From positions 1-46,207 of the forward strand of contig JAILQG010000059.1 of NCBI GenBank assembly GCA_024699055.1: DNA of 46,207 nt, read 5' to 3'. Shown here one piece after another: positions 1 through 8,519 of the stretch; position 1 is the first letter of the stretch, and each line of letters opens with the position of its first letter. The notes beneath the pieces are model-generated. The model was given only the letters and a program-made list of their open reading frames with translations. It had not been told where the DNA came from and did no database searches. The stretch comes from Bacteroidales bacterium (lineage in GTDB: Bacteria; Bacteroidota; Bacteroidia; Bacteroidales; UBA932). The translations under genes and the position numbers were made by a program.

Positions 1-435
1 AGAGTCGATGCTCTTGCCGTAGACCACGAAGCGCTGGAAGAGGAACTCGGTGATGAAATTGAGGAACAGGTTGATTACCGTAACCAGGTAATCGTTCCAG
101 TGCAGGCCCTTGCCGCTTTCCCCGAACAGGGTAATGCCGTCAGTGAGCCACTGCCCGAGCATCGTAGACAACGGCGTGAATACCAGATAATAAAGGAATA
201 CCAGCATCATGGCCTTGGCCACGTTGTTGGCGCTGCGGAAGGTGAATTTGCGGTTGAGCGTGAAGTTCCAAAGCACCGACAGCACCAGGGCTATGAGGTA
301 GCTGGGCCAGTAGGTCCAGCCGGTGGTTTCGTTGAGAAGGGCGAAGGAGCCCATTTCGATGAGTCCGGCGCTTATGCTGAAGAGCGTGAATTTGAGGAAA
401 CGCACGAACTCGGAAGGTTTTTTGGTTTCGGACAC
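1..435 (-). CDS. GtrA-like family membrane protein, C-terminus truncated by window edge
   Basis: Minus-strand frame reads VSETKKPSEFVRFLKFTLFSISAGLIEMGSFALLNETTGWTYWPSYLIALVLSVLWNFTLNRKFTF..., a GtrA-type pattern (NFxxxRKFTF). GTG start at 433-435; not in the ORF track in this frame. Confidence 0.75.
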   Translation of the reverse strand, partial: MSETKKPSEFVRFLKFTLFSISAGLIEMGSFALLNETTGWTYWPSYLIALVLSVLWNFTLNRKFTFRSANNVAKAMMLVFLYYLVFTPLSTMLGQWLTDGITLFGESGKGLHWNDYLVTVINLFLNFITEFLFQRFVVYGKSIDS

Positions 436-447
436 GGTCAGATTCTG

Positions 448-930
448 TTAAAAGACATGTTTGATGATGGAGAAGAGCATGAGGCCGGAGACGATTAGCT
501 TGAAGCCTGTGGTGGTGATAAAACCGAAGAACGCTCCGATTCCGGCCTTGAATGACTCCCAGACGCCTTTTTTCTCCACGATGAACTCGCCCAGGAACGC
601 TCCCAGAATGGCTCCGAGGATTATTCCGAACGGCGAGAACAGCCCCACCAGCAGGCCTATGGTGGCGCCTATGGACGCCGCTTTGTGGCCTCCCGTCACC
701 TTGGTGAACCACCCCGGAAGGATATAGTCGGCTATGGTCACGATGACGGTGACGATAAGCCAGGCTATCAGGGCCTTGAGGGTATAAGGATCAGCCCCTC
801 CCTTGGTGCCGGAAATGTACACGAGCAGCACGCCCACCCAGCTGAAGGGCGGCCCGGCGAGCATGGGGACCACGCTCCCTACGATTCCGATCAAGCCTGC
901 CACCAGGCCAAGTATGCACCAGACGTCCAT
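448..930 (-). CDS. DUF456 domain-containing membrane protein
   Basis: 160 aa, Gly-rich transmembrane protein with the GLIGIVGSVVPMLAGPPFSW and GAILGAFLGEF pattern typical of DUF456. Confidence 0.8.
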   Translation of the reverse strand: MDVWCILGLVAGLIGIVGSVVPMLAGPPFSWVGVLLVYISGTKGGADPYTLKALIAWLIVTVIVTIADYILPGWFTKVTGGHKAASIGATIGLLVGLFSPFGIILGAILGAFLGEFIVEKKGVWESFKAGIGAFFGFITTTGFKLIVSGLMLFSIIKHVF

Positions 931-940
931 ATCTTCAATT

Positions 941-1783
941 TTAGATTACATGCCAATGCCCGCCTTTGTCGGGACCTATGCGTTCAAGGCTGCCGGCTTC
1001 CTTGAGCAGCTTCAGCTGTTTTTCCACCCCCTTGGCACTGATGCCTATGGCCGCGGCGAGATCGGCCGTGGTCATGTACGGATGTTCGCGCAGCAGTTGC
1101 AGGATTATCTGCCTTGAAGAAGGCCTCTGCGCTGAGGGCTTCTGTACGGTATAGACTACCCGGACTCCTGCGGGCTTCGATTTTTCCTTTTCGGGGGCGT
1201 CGTGCAGGTGGTCCATCATGTAGTTTACGAAGATTTCCGCGATGTCCTCTTCCTTTGCAATCGCCAGAATGCGCTTGTATTCAGAGCGTTGCGAGGGCCT
1301 CACGATAACCGGGGCCAGGCCGCATTCCATTTGCAGGTAGTTCATCAGAAGGCGCCCCATCACATCGTTTCCGTCCGCCCAGGGTTTTTGGGAAGAGACG
1401 ATGAAATGGATGGAAATGGAGCCGCGGTAGATATCTTCGGGTGGCGTGGTGCCGAGATGCAGCCGGAATCCGTTTGCGATGGAACAGACCTTCTGAAGCG
1501 CATTTTCACCTGTCACCGCATTGCCGTCGATTCCGAAACTGCGCAACGCTTCCACCGCAAGCATCTTGATGCGGTACGGGCTCCAGTATTCATGGGCGCG
1601 GGCAAACTCGAGGCAGTGTTTATAAGCTCCGTCGAGGCCCATGCACATCATCTGCTCGTGAACGGTCTTGCCGGCAGAGCTCACGTTCTTCTCCAGAAGC
1701 AGACGGCATTCATCCAGGTCGAGGGTGACGCCATCGAGCGCCGCCGAAGCCTGAACCATCTCTATGATACCGGTTTTGTCCAT
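941..1783 (-). CDS. Degenerate Fic-family protein with C-terminal winged helix
   Basis: 280 aa. N-terminal ASAALDGVTLDLDECRLLLE resembles the Fic inhibitory-helix region. HFIVSSQKPWADGNDVMGRLLMNY aligns with HYRFVAIHPFxDGNGRxxRLLMN. C-terminal HPYMTTADLAAAIGISAKGVEKQLKLLKEAGSLERIG is a wHTH. Confidence 0.8.
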   Translation of the reverse strand: MDKTGIIEMVQASAALDGVTLDLDECRLLLEKNVSSAGKTVHEQMMCMGLDGAYKHCLEFARAHEYWSPYRIKMLAVEALRSFGIDGNAVTGENALQKVCSIANGFRLHLGTTPPEDIYRGSISIHFIVSSQKPWADGNDVMGRLLMNYLQMECGLAPVIVRPSQRSEYKRILAIAKEEDIAEIFVNYMMDHLHDAPEKEKSKPAGVRVVYTVQKPSAQRPSSRQIILQLLREHPYMTTADLAAAIGISAKGVEKQLKLLKEAGSLERIGPDKGGHWHVI

Positions 1784-1793
1784 TCCGTTCCTG

Positions 1794-1801
1794 CAAAGAT
1801 A
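1794..1801 (-). promoter_or_regulatory. Bacteroidota -7 box TATCTTTG upstream of Fic-like gene
   Basis: Reverse complement of caaagata, 10 nt from the ATG (1781-1783). Confidence 0.6.
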
Positions 1802-1839
1802 ACAATTTCTCCCTACTTGCTACTTGCGCAAAAATAGAT

Positions 1840-1847
1840 TATATTTG
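1840..1847 (+). promoter_or_regulatory. Bacteroidota -7 box TATATTTG upstream of fprA, with TTG (-33) 20 nt upstream
   Basis: TTG at 1817-1819, TATATTTG at 1840-1847, ATG at 1855. Confidence 0.65.
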
Positions 1848-1854
1848 CGCAGCC

Positions 1855-3051
1855 ATGTCAAAGATAATAAGCGATAACATTACCTGGGTGGGAAAGGTGG
1901 ACTGGGAGCTCACCATGTTCCACGGAAACGAACTCAGCACGAAGCGGGGTTCCAGTTATAACGCATATCTCGTGAGGGGCCTCAAGAAAACCGTTCTGCT
2001 CGACACAGTATGGGGCCCTTACGACAAGGAATTCGTATCCCGCCTGAAAGAGGAAGTGCCTCTGGACCAGATAGATGCCATTATAATGCAGCATAACGAG
2101 ACCGACCATTCCGGCGCTCTTGCGGAGCTCATGCGCGAGATTCCGGACACTCCCGTCTACTGCACTGCAAAAGGCGAGGCCATCCTGCGCGGCCACTACC
2201 ACCAGGACTGGAACTTCGTGAATGTCAAGACCGGGGATGTCCTGGAACTGGGCGGGGACGAGAGGCTCACTTTCGTCGAAGCCCCCATGCTCCACTGGCC
2301 CGACACCATGTTCACTTACTACAATGGCGGTGGCGGAGTCCTCTTCAGCAACGACGGGTTCGGCCAGCACTATGCGAGCGAGAATCTCTTCAACGACGAG
2401 GTTCCGGAATGCGAGATGATGTATGAAGCGCTGAAATACTACGCCAACATCCTCTCCACCTACAGCCCCATGGTCAGCCGCAAGGTAAAGGAGATTCTGG
2501 GCATGAACCTGCCTCTGGCAATGATCTGCCCCAGCCACGGCGTCATCTGGCGCAAGAATCCCGCCCAAATCGTCGAAAAGTACCTGCAGTGGTCCGATTC
2601 CTATCAGGAAGACCAGGTCACCATAGTCTACGACACCATGTGGAACAGCACCAGGCTCATGGCGGAAGCCCTGGCCCGGGGCATCAAGGCCGAAGCTCCC
2701 GCCACAACTGTCAAGATCCTGAACGCTGCCAAGGAAGACAAAAACGACATACTCACCGAGGTGTTCAGGAGCAAGGCGGTGCTTGTAGGCTCTCCCACAA
2801 TCAATTACGGCTATTCCTTCGCCATCGCCGGCATACTCGAGATGCTCAAGGGCATGAGGCTCAAGAAAAAGAAGGCTGCCGCATTCGGTTCATACGGATG
2901 GAGCGGCGAGGGCGCCAAGCTCATAAGCGCCGCCCTTTCCGAAGCCGGCTTCGAAGTTGCCGACGAAGGCTGCCGCACCCTGTGGGTTCCCGACGCGAAG
3001 GCGCTCGGTGAGGTGGAAGAGTACGGAAAGGCATTTGCGCTCAAACTTTAA
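1855..3051 (+). CDS. fprA: FprA-family A-type flavoprotein (flavodiiron protein)
   Basis: 398 aa. MBL-like di-iron motif HNETDHSG followed by a C-terminal flavodoxin domain (VTIVYDTMWNSTRLMAEALARGI). Confidence 0.93.
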   Translation: MSKIISDNITWVGKVDWELTMFHGNELSTKRGSSYNAYLVRGLKKTVLLDTVWGPYDKEFVSRLKEEVPLDQIDAIIMQHNETDHSGALAELMREIPDTPVYCTAKGEAILRGHYHQDWNFVNVKTGDVLELGGDERLTFVEAPMLHWPDTMFTYYNGGGGVLFSNDGFGQHYASENLFNDEVPECEMMYEALKYYANILSTYSPMVSRKVKEILGMNLPLAMICPSHGVIWRKNPAQIVEKYLQWSDSYQEDQVTIVYDTMWNSTRLMAEALARGIKAEAPATTVKILNAAKEDKNDILTEVFRSKAVLVGSPTINYGYSFAIAGILEMLKGMRLKKKKAAAFGSYGWSGEGAKLISAALSEAGFEVADEGCRTLWVPDAKALGEVEEYGKAFALKL

Positions 3052-3063
3052 ACTCTCAGCTAT

Positions 3064-3225
3064 ATGAAAAAGTACGTATGCAACATCTGCGGGTACGAAT
3101 ATGATCCCGCAGTCGGCGATCCAGACAGCGGAATCGCCCCCGGAACCGCCTTCGAAGACATCCCGGAAAGCTGGGTGTGCCCCGTATGCGGAGTCGGCAA
3201 GGAAGACTTCAGTCCTGTGGAATAA
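3064..3225 (+). CDS. Rubredoxin
   Basis: 53 aa read directly: [53 protein letters not shown]. Two CxxCG motifs; below the ORF-track size cut-off. Confidence 0.95.
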   Translation: MKKYVCNICGYEYDPAVGDPDSGIAPGTAFEDIPESWVCPVCGVGKEDFSPVE

Positions 3226-3252
3226 GACCGCACGCGCCGGTGTCGCCCGGCC

Positions 3253-4617
3253 TTACCTGACTTCGAGGCGGAGGGCGATGGAATCGTCCTTGAGGCCCTT
3301 GGGCAGGGTGACCGTGGTGACGCCGTCCTTCGTGACGGTGCGGAGTTTCTTTCCGGTGCTCAGCAGCACCGCCTTTCCCTTTGGTGCGTTGCCCGTCCAT
3401 GAAATGGTCTGAGGCAGGCTCTCGCCGTCGGGCAGGGCATAGATCGCATACAGTTTCGAGCTGTCCTTGGAACGGGTGAACCACAGCCTGTCCTGATTGT
3501 AGTTCTCCACGGGCCTGGTTGCGTAGATGGCCTCGCCGTTAGCCTTGAGCCATGCGCCTATCTCTTTGAGTATCACCACTTCCTTCTCTTCGACAATGCC
3601 TCCGGCCGTGGGTCCTACCCCGAGTACGAGGCAGCCGCCCTTGGCAGTTATCTCGGCAAGGGTGTTGATTACCCTGCGGGCTGATTTGTAGCGCGCCCGG
3701 GGAGTCCAACCCCAGTCGTTGCTGTGCGGCAGGCAGCTCTCCCAGGGATGCAGGATCTGGTGGTCGGGGACCATCCTCTCGGGGGTCTGATAGTTTTCGT
3801 TCGGCCCCTGGATGGTGCGGTCCACGCAGATCATGCCGGGATTGAGTTTCCTGGCGCCGGGGAGCACTTCGTTCAGTCCCACTTCGTCGCCGGTTATCCA
3901 GCCGCCGTCGAGCCAGAGGATGTCGATCTTTCCGTAACGTCCGCCGGTAATTTCGTTCAGCTGGTTCTGCGTGAAGTCCACGTAGGCCTGCCACCAGTCG
4001 GGGTGCGACTCGCGCTTGTAGTTCGGCCTGCGGTTGGGGGTGGCGTAGTAGGGATTCCAGAAATTCTCGCAGTGCCAGTCAGGCTTGGAGAAGTAAGCCC
4101 CTATCATGAAATCCTGCTCCCTGAAAGCCTCGAATACGTATTTGGCTATGTCGCTGCGGGGATTGTCGGCAAACGGCCCCTTCGCTACTGAGAAATCGGT
4201 GAAACGGGAGTCGAACATGCAGAACCCGTCGTGGTGCTTGGTGGTGAAGATGGAATACTTCATGCCGGCTTCGGCGCACACTTCAGCCCACTGTTCGGGA
4301 TTGAAATCCACGGGGTTGAACTCCTTGCTCAGGCCCCAGTACCACTGCTTGTACTCCTCGTATTTCGAGCCTTCCGGCCTGGTTATCCAGTCTTCGTTGC
4401 AGATGCTCCACGACTCAACGATGCCAGGCACGGCATAAAGCCCCCAGTGGATGAGCGCGCCGAACTTGAGATCCTGCCACTCTTCGAGTTTTTCGAGGAC
4501 CTGCGGATCGGTCGGCCATTCGTATCCGTCGCTCTGGGCGACGATGTCACTTTCCTGCGCAGATGCAAGGCAGAGGGCGCAGAGCAGCGCGGCGGCTGTA
4601 AGTATAAGCTTTTTCAT
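3253..4617 (-). CDS. Secreted alpha-L-fucosidase (GH29)
   Basis: 454 aa with signal peptide MKKLILTAAALLCALCLASAQ; GH29 patterns FGALIHWGLYAVPG, FTTKHHDGFCMFDS, DILWLDGGW. Confidence 0.93.
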   Translation of the reverse strand: MKKLILTAAALLCALCLASAQESDIVAQSDGYEWPTDPQVLEKLEEWQDLKFGALIHWGLYAVPGIVESWSICNEDWITRPEGSKYEEYKQWYWGLSKEFNPVDFNPEQWAEVCAEAGMKYSIFTTKHHDGFCMFDSRFTDFSVAKGPFADNPRSDIAKYVFEAFREQDFMIGAYFSKPDWHCENFWNPYYATPNRRPNYKRESHPDWWQAYVDFTQNQLNEITGGRYGKIDILWLDGGWITGDEVGLNEVLPGARKLNPGMICVDRTIQGPNENYQTPERMVPDHQILHPWESCLPHSNDWGWTPRARYKSARRVINTLAEITAKGGCLVLGVGPTAGGIVEEKEVVILKEIGAWLKANGEAIYATRPVENYNQDRLWFTRSKDSSKLYAIYALPDGESLPQTISWTGNAPKGKAVLLSTGKKLRTVTKDGVTTVTLPKGLKDDSIALRLEVR

Positions 4618-4620
4618 ATC

Positions 4621-7056
4621 CTAATCGTTGTTCATTCCGACAATGTCCACGGGCCTGCGGGTGTCGTCGCCCATCAGCCAGTAGGTGTAGAAGTCCGCCA
4701 TCTTCCAGAAGAAGTAGTCGTTGAGGTCGCCGTAGCCGTGGCGCTGTTCGGGCATGAGCACGAATTCGAAGCGCTTGTTGGCGCGCATGAGCGCGTTCAC
4801 CACGCGGATAGTGTTGGCGGGATGCACGTTGTCGTCGATGTCGCCTGTCACGAGCATCAGGTGCCCCTTGAGCTTGCCGGCGATGTCCTGGTTCTTCTCT
4901 ATCCTGTAGACGAAGGTGGTGTCGCCCTTGACGATCTTCTCCTGGATGCCGTGATGCTGCTCGCTCCACCAGCGGTTGTAGATGGAGTTGTCGTGGTTGC
5001 CGGAGCAGGATACGGCCGCCTTGAAGAAGTCGGGATAGGTGAAGATGGCCGCGGTGCTCATGAATCCGCCGCCGCTGTGGCCATGGATGCCCACGCGGGT
5101 GACGTCCATGTACGGCCTCTGCGCGCAGAGCTGCTGGATGGCGTATTTCTGGTCTTCGAGACCGTAGTCGCGCAGGTTGCCGTAACCGTAATTGTGATAC
5201 CATTTGCTGCGGTTGGGATGGCCGCCGCGGTTGCCCACGGTCACCACTATGAAGCCCAGCTGGGCGAGGCGGTCGGTGCGGGTGAATCCTTTGCTCCACG
5301 ATATGTTCACGGCCTCGACCTGCGGACCGGGATAGACGTAGTCACATACCGGATAAACCTTGGTGGAATCGAAGTCGAAAGGCTTGTAAATGGCTCCGTA
5401 CAAATCGGTTATGCCGTCGGCTGCCTTTACCTTGAAACGCTCCGGGAACTTGTATCCGGCGGCGAAAAGGTTGCTGAAATCGGCTTCCTCGAGGTCGAGC
5501 ACCTTCTTACCGGCGGCGTCGTAGAGTGCCGATGCGGGCTTGGCGTCCACGCGGGAGTAATTGGCCACGAACCATTTGGCGTCGTAGCTGGCGGCGGCGT
5601 CCACGTCCATGTCGGGCATGTCGAGCCTCTGGGGCTTTCCGCCGGTGAAGGGTACCTTGCAGGTATGCATCTGGTACGGGTTCTCATCGGCATCGAGGCC
5701 GCAGGCGCTCACAAGCAGATAATCCTTGCCTACGGCGAGCACGTCCTCCACGTGCCAAGGACCGTCGGTGAGATTCTTCTTGAGCGTGCCGTCCTTGCCG
5801 TACAGGTAGATGTTGGCCCATCCGTTGCGTTCGCTCCAGAAGAGAAGCCCCTGCGGAGTCTCGCGAAGGTTCCTGTATTCTACGTAAGTATTTGACCTTT
5901 CGGAGATTATGGTCTTGGTGGAGTCGGCTCCCACGGCCACGTGGCAGACGTCGAGGCGCTTGATGTCACGGCTGAGCCGCTGCATGTAGAAGCCGTCGTT
6001 GTCGCCCAGCCAGATGGGGGAGCGGTAATCCTTGTAGGCATCCGCAGGGGTGGGCTGGGCCATGTAGAGACCCATGTCCTGGCTCTTGAAGGCATAAGTC
6101 CTGACCTCCTGGGGCGTCCAGGTGGTGTCGGCCTTGGAGAACACCAGCAGGGTGCCCCTGGGGCCTTCCTCGCCGGGCATCTGGTATTTGTAGGTCTCGA
6201 GGGTGGGACGGGGCTGCTTCACGGAGTGGATGACCCACATCTCCTTGAGGGCGGTCACGTCCCATTTCAGGACGGCGAAATGGGTGCCGTCGGGGCTCCA
6301 GGCCATCTCGCCCGGGTAATGCCTCTCCTTGGGGTCCTCGCCGTTGTCACCCTTGTAATTGTCGAAGCCGTAGCCGTTGTGGCGCACGCCGTCCGAGGTT
6401 ATGCGGTGCTCCACGATGGTAGTGTCCTTCGGGTCCTTGGCGGCCTTGCGGAGGCTCGTGGAGTCCATCCACCAGAGGTTGCTCTCCTTGGCGTAGACGG
6501 CCATGGTGCCGTCGGGGCAGACGCATGCCCAGCGGGGATAGCGGTCTTTCTCTTCGGGAACCTGGGAAAGCTGCTTCGAGGAGAGGTCATACTTGAAGTG
6601 ATACACCTTCTTGCGGGTCTTGGTGCTGTCTTCGGGATCCTTTTCATCCGCGGTGCTCCTCACGTCGAAGGTAAAGTAACTGTCATCCCTGAGCCTCAGC
6701 TTTTCGAGCGGAAGATGCCTCTCGTCGAAGGGGTCGCGGACGATTTCGGTAATCTGCATGGCGAGCCTCGGGAGGTCGAAGATTTCGGTCTTGCTGCCCT
6801 TGGCGGGGTCGACAAGCCAGTATTTGGTGCCTTCGGAGGTCTTGTAGCTGTACCAGAACCTGTCGGAATCCTTGAACCATGAGGGCCTTACCGATGTGGA
6901 GAAGACCATCTGGTTCACGTTTTTCTGGGAGAAACGCTCGGCTTGCGGGTAGTTCGCCCTGGTTACGACCCTGTCGGAATCTCCGTCCGGACGGGCTGCG
7001 GCCGGGAGTACGGGAAGGAGGCAGAGAGCTGCCGGGATAAGGAATCTGAGTTTCAT
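4621..7056 (-). CDS. S9 family peptidase (dipeptidyl peptidase IV-like), exported
   Basis: C-terminal alpha/beta hydrolase with GIHGHSGGGFMS nucleophile elbow, GDIDDNVHPAN Asp and EQRHGYGD His; DPPIV N-domain; signal peptide. ATG at 7054-7056; the tracked start at 7062 is TTG. Confidence 0.92.
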   Translation of the reverse strand: MKLRFLIPAALCLLPVLPAAARPDGDSDRVVTRANYPQAERFSQKNVNQMVFSTSVRPSWFKDSDRFWYSYKTSEGTKYWLVDPAKGSKTEIFDLPRLAMQITEIVRDPFDERHLPLEKLRLRDDSYFTFDVRSTADEKDPEDSTKTRKKVYHFKYDLSSKQLSQVPEEKDRYPRWACVCPDGTMAVYAKESNLWWMDSTSLRKAAKDPKDTTIVEHRITSDGVRHNGYGFDNYKGDNGEDPKERHYPGEMAWSPDGTHFAVLKWDVTALKEMWVIHSVKQPRPTLETYKYQMPGEEGPRGTLLVFSKADTTWTPQEVRTYAFKSQDMGLYMAQPTPADAYKDYRSPIWLGDNDGFYMQRLSRDIKRLDVCHVAVGADSTKTIISERSNTYVEYRNLRETPQGLLFWSERNGWANIYLYGKDGTLKKNLTDGPWHVEDVLAVGKDYLLVSACGLDADENPYQMHTCKVPFTGGKPQRLDMPDMDVDAAASYDAKWFVANYSRVDAKPASALYDAAGKKVLDLEEADFSNLFAAGYKFPERFKVKAADGITDLYGAIYKPFDFDSTKVYPVCDYVYPGPQVEAVNISWSKGFTRTDRLAQLGFIVVTVGNRGGHPNRSKWYHNYGYGNLRDYGLEDQKYAIQQLCAQRPYMDVTRVGIHGHSGGGFMSTAAIFTYPDFFKAAVSCSGNHDNSIYNRWWSEQHHGIQEKIVKGDTTFVYRIEKNQDIAGKLKGHLMLVTGDIDDNVHPANTIRVVNALMRANKRFEFVLMPEQRHGYGDLNDYFFWKMADFYTYWLMGDDTRRPVDIVGMNND

Positions 7057-7064
7057 ATGCAAGT

Positions 7065-8156
7065 CTATTTATATTCGTCGAAATCGGGATCGGCCAGCTC
7101 GGACTGGGTATCATGCAGGATTTTTTCGTCGCGCGGGCAGATGTAAAGCACGTCGTCGGAATCGACCACGAGGAAATCCTTCAGGCCCCTCAAGACCGTG
7201 AGCTTGCGCGGTCGGTTGCTCCATACCATACTGCCCTCAACGTCTTTGAGCAGGGATTTTCCAGCTATGGAAACGATATTGCCGTCTCCGTCTTTGTGCG
7301 GATAGTTCTCGTATAGCGAGTTGAAGTCGCCGACATCGCTCCAGTCGAAAAGGGAGGGGAGCACCCAAAGCTTCCCGCTCTTTTCGAGCACGGCATAGTC
7401 GATGGAGACGTTTGGGCTGTCGGTATATACCCTTTCCACGAAACTGCGCTCCTGAGGAGTGCCCATGTAGTTCTGCCACCCTTCCCAAAGCATGGTAATT
7501 TCGGGGCAGCACTCTTGCATCTCTTCGTGGATTTTCGAGGCTTTCCATACGAAGATACCCGAGTTCCAGAGGAATTCACCGCTTTCGATGAAAACCCTGG
7601 CGAGCTCGGCGGAAGGCTTTTCGGTAAACGTCCTTGCCTTGATCGGAACCCCGGCCTTGTAGGCGTCCCGTCCTCCTTCAACCTGGACGTAGCCGAAATG
7701 GGTGTCTGGGCTGGCGGGCACTATTCCGAGAGCCAGCAGCGCGTCGTAATTCGAAGCGTAGTCTATGGCTTTGGTTATGGACTCGTGGAAGAACTCCGTG
7801 TTTCCAATCTGCTGGTCGGTAGGCACGGTGACAATAACGGCGTCCGGGTCTTTTGCGAGTATCCTGTACGTCGAGAAGGCTATGGCGGGTGCGGTGTTGC
7901 GGGAATAAGGTTCCAGGATGAGCTGGTCTTCGCCGACTTGCGGGAGCTGCTCGAGGATGGTTTCCTTCAGGCGGTAGAGAGTTGCAATGAATATGTTTTC
8001 CGCCGGGAAGATGCCCAGCATCCTGTTGTACGTCTGCATCAGGAAGGATTTTCCGGTGATTTCAGACCTTACCAGTTCTTTGGGACGGTTTTCGCGGCTG
8101 ATCGGCCAGAAGCTGGAGCTCGAACCGCCGGCGAGTATGACGCAATAATTAGACAT
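7065..8156 (-). CDS. manC: Mannose-1-phosphate guanylyltransferase
   Basis: 363 aa nucleotidyltransferase: VILAGGSSSSFWPISRENRPKE, FTEKPSAELA, WNSGIFVWK. Confidence 0.9.
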   Translation of the reverse strand: MSNYCVILAGGSSSSFWPISRENRPKELVRSEITGKSFLMQTYNRMLGIFPAENIFIATLYRLKETILEQLPQVGEDQLILEPYSRNTAPAIAFSTYRILAKDPDAVIVTVPTDQQIGNTEFFHESITKAIDYASNYDALLALGIVPASPDTHFGYVQVEGGRDAYKAGVPIKARTFTEKPSAELARVFIESGEFLWNSGIFVWKASKIHEEMQECCPEITMLWEGWQNYMGTPQERSFVERVYTDSPNVSIDYAVLEKSGKLWVLPSLFDWSDVGDFNSLYENYPHKDGDGNIVSIAGKSLLKDVEGSMVWSNRPRKLTVLRGLKDFLVVDSDDVLYICPRDEKILHDTQSELADPDFDEYK

Positions 8157-8517
8157 GTATGGGAATGAATGCTTGTGGATAATAGTTCAGATATGTGGTT
8201 TCGGAATCGAATACGACTGTGATTACATCGAAGAATACTTCCATGGGGGAGAAACCCGCATGGGAGTGGAGCCAGCGCTGTGCTGCGGACTGCAAATTCT
8301 TCATTTTTAATAAGTTGATATTAACTGCAGGATCGGCCGTGAGAGGCGCCTTGCGGCTCTTTACCTCTACAAAATGGATGCCCGAAGAGTCTTGGGACAC
8401 AATGTCAAGCTCCACTCTTCCTCCTCTCCAGTTCCTGTCCAGGATCCTGTGCCCGCGGGCGGACAGCCACTGCGCCGCCGCATCTTCTCCGAGCTTTCCG
8501 GTTTCGCGCCTGTCCAT
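8149..8517 (-). CDS. YraN family (UPF0102) endonuclease-like protein
   Basis: 122 aa: GKLGEDAAAQWLSARGHRILDRNWRGGRVELDIVSQD...FVEVKSRK. Confidence 0.93.
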   Translation of the reverse strand: MDRRETGKLGEDAAAQWLSARGHRILDRNWRGGRVELDIVSQDSSGIHFVEVKSRKAPLTADPAVNINLLKMKNLQSAAQRWLHSHAGFSPMEVFFDVITVVFDSETTYLNYYPQAFIPIHV

Positions 8518-8519
8518 GC

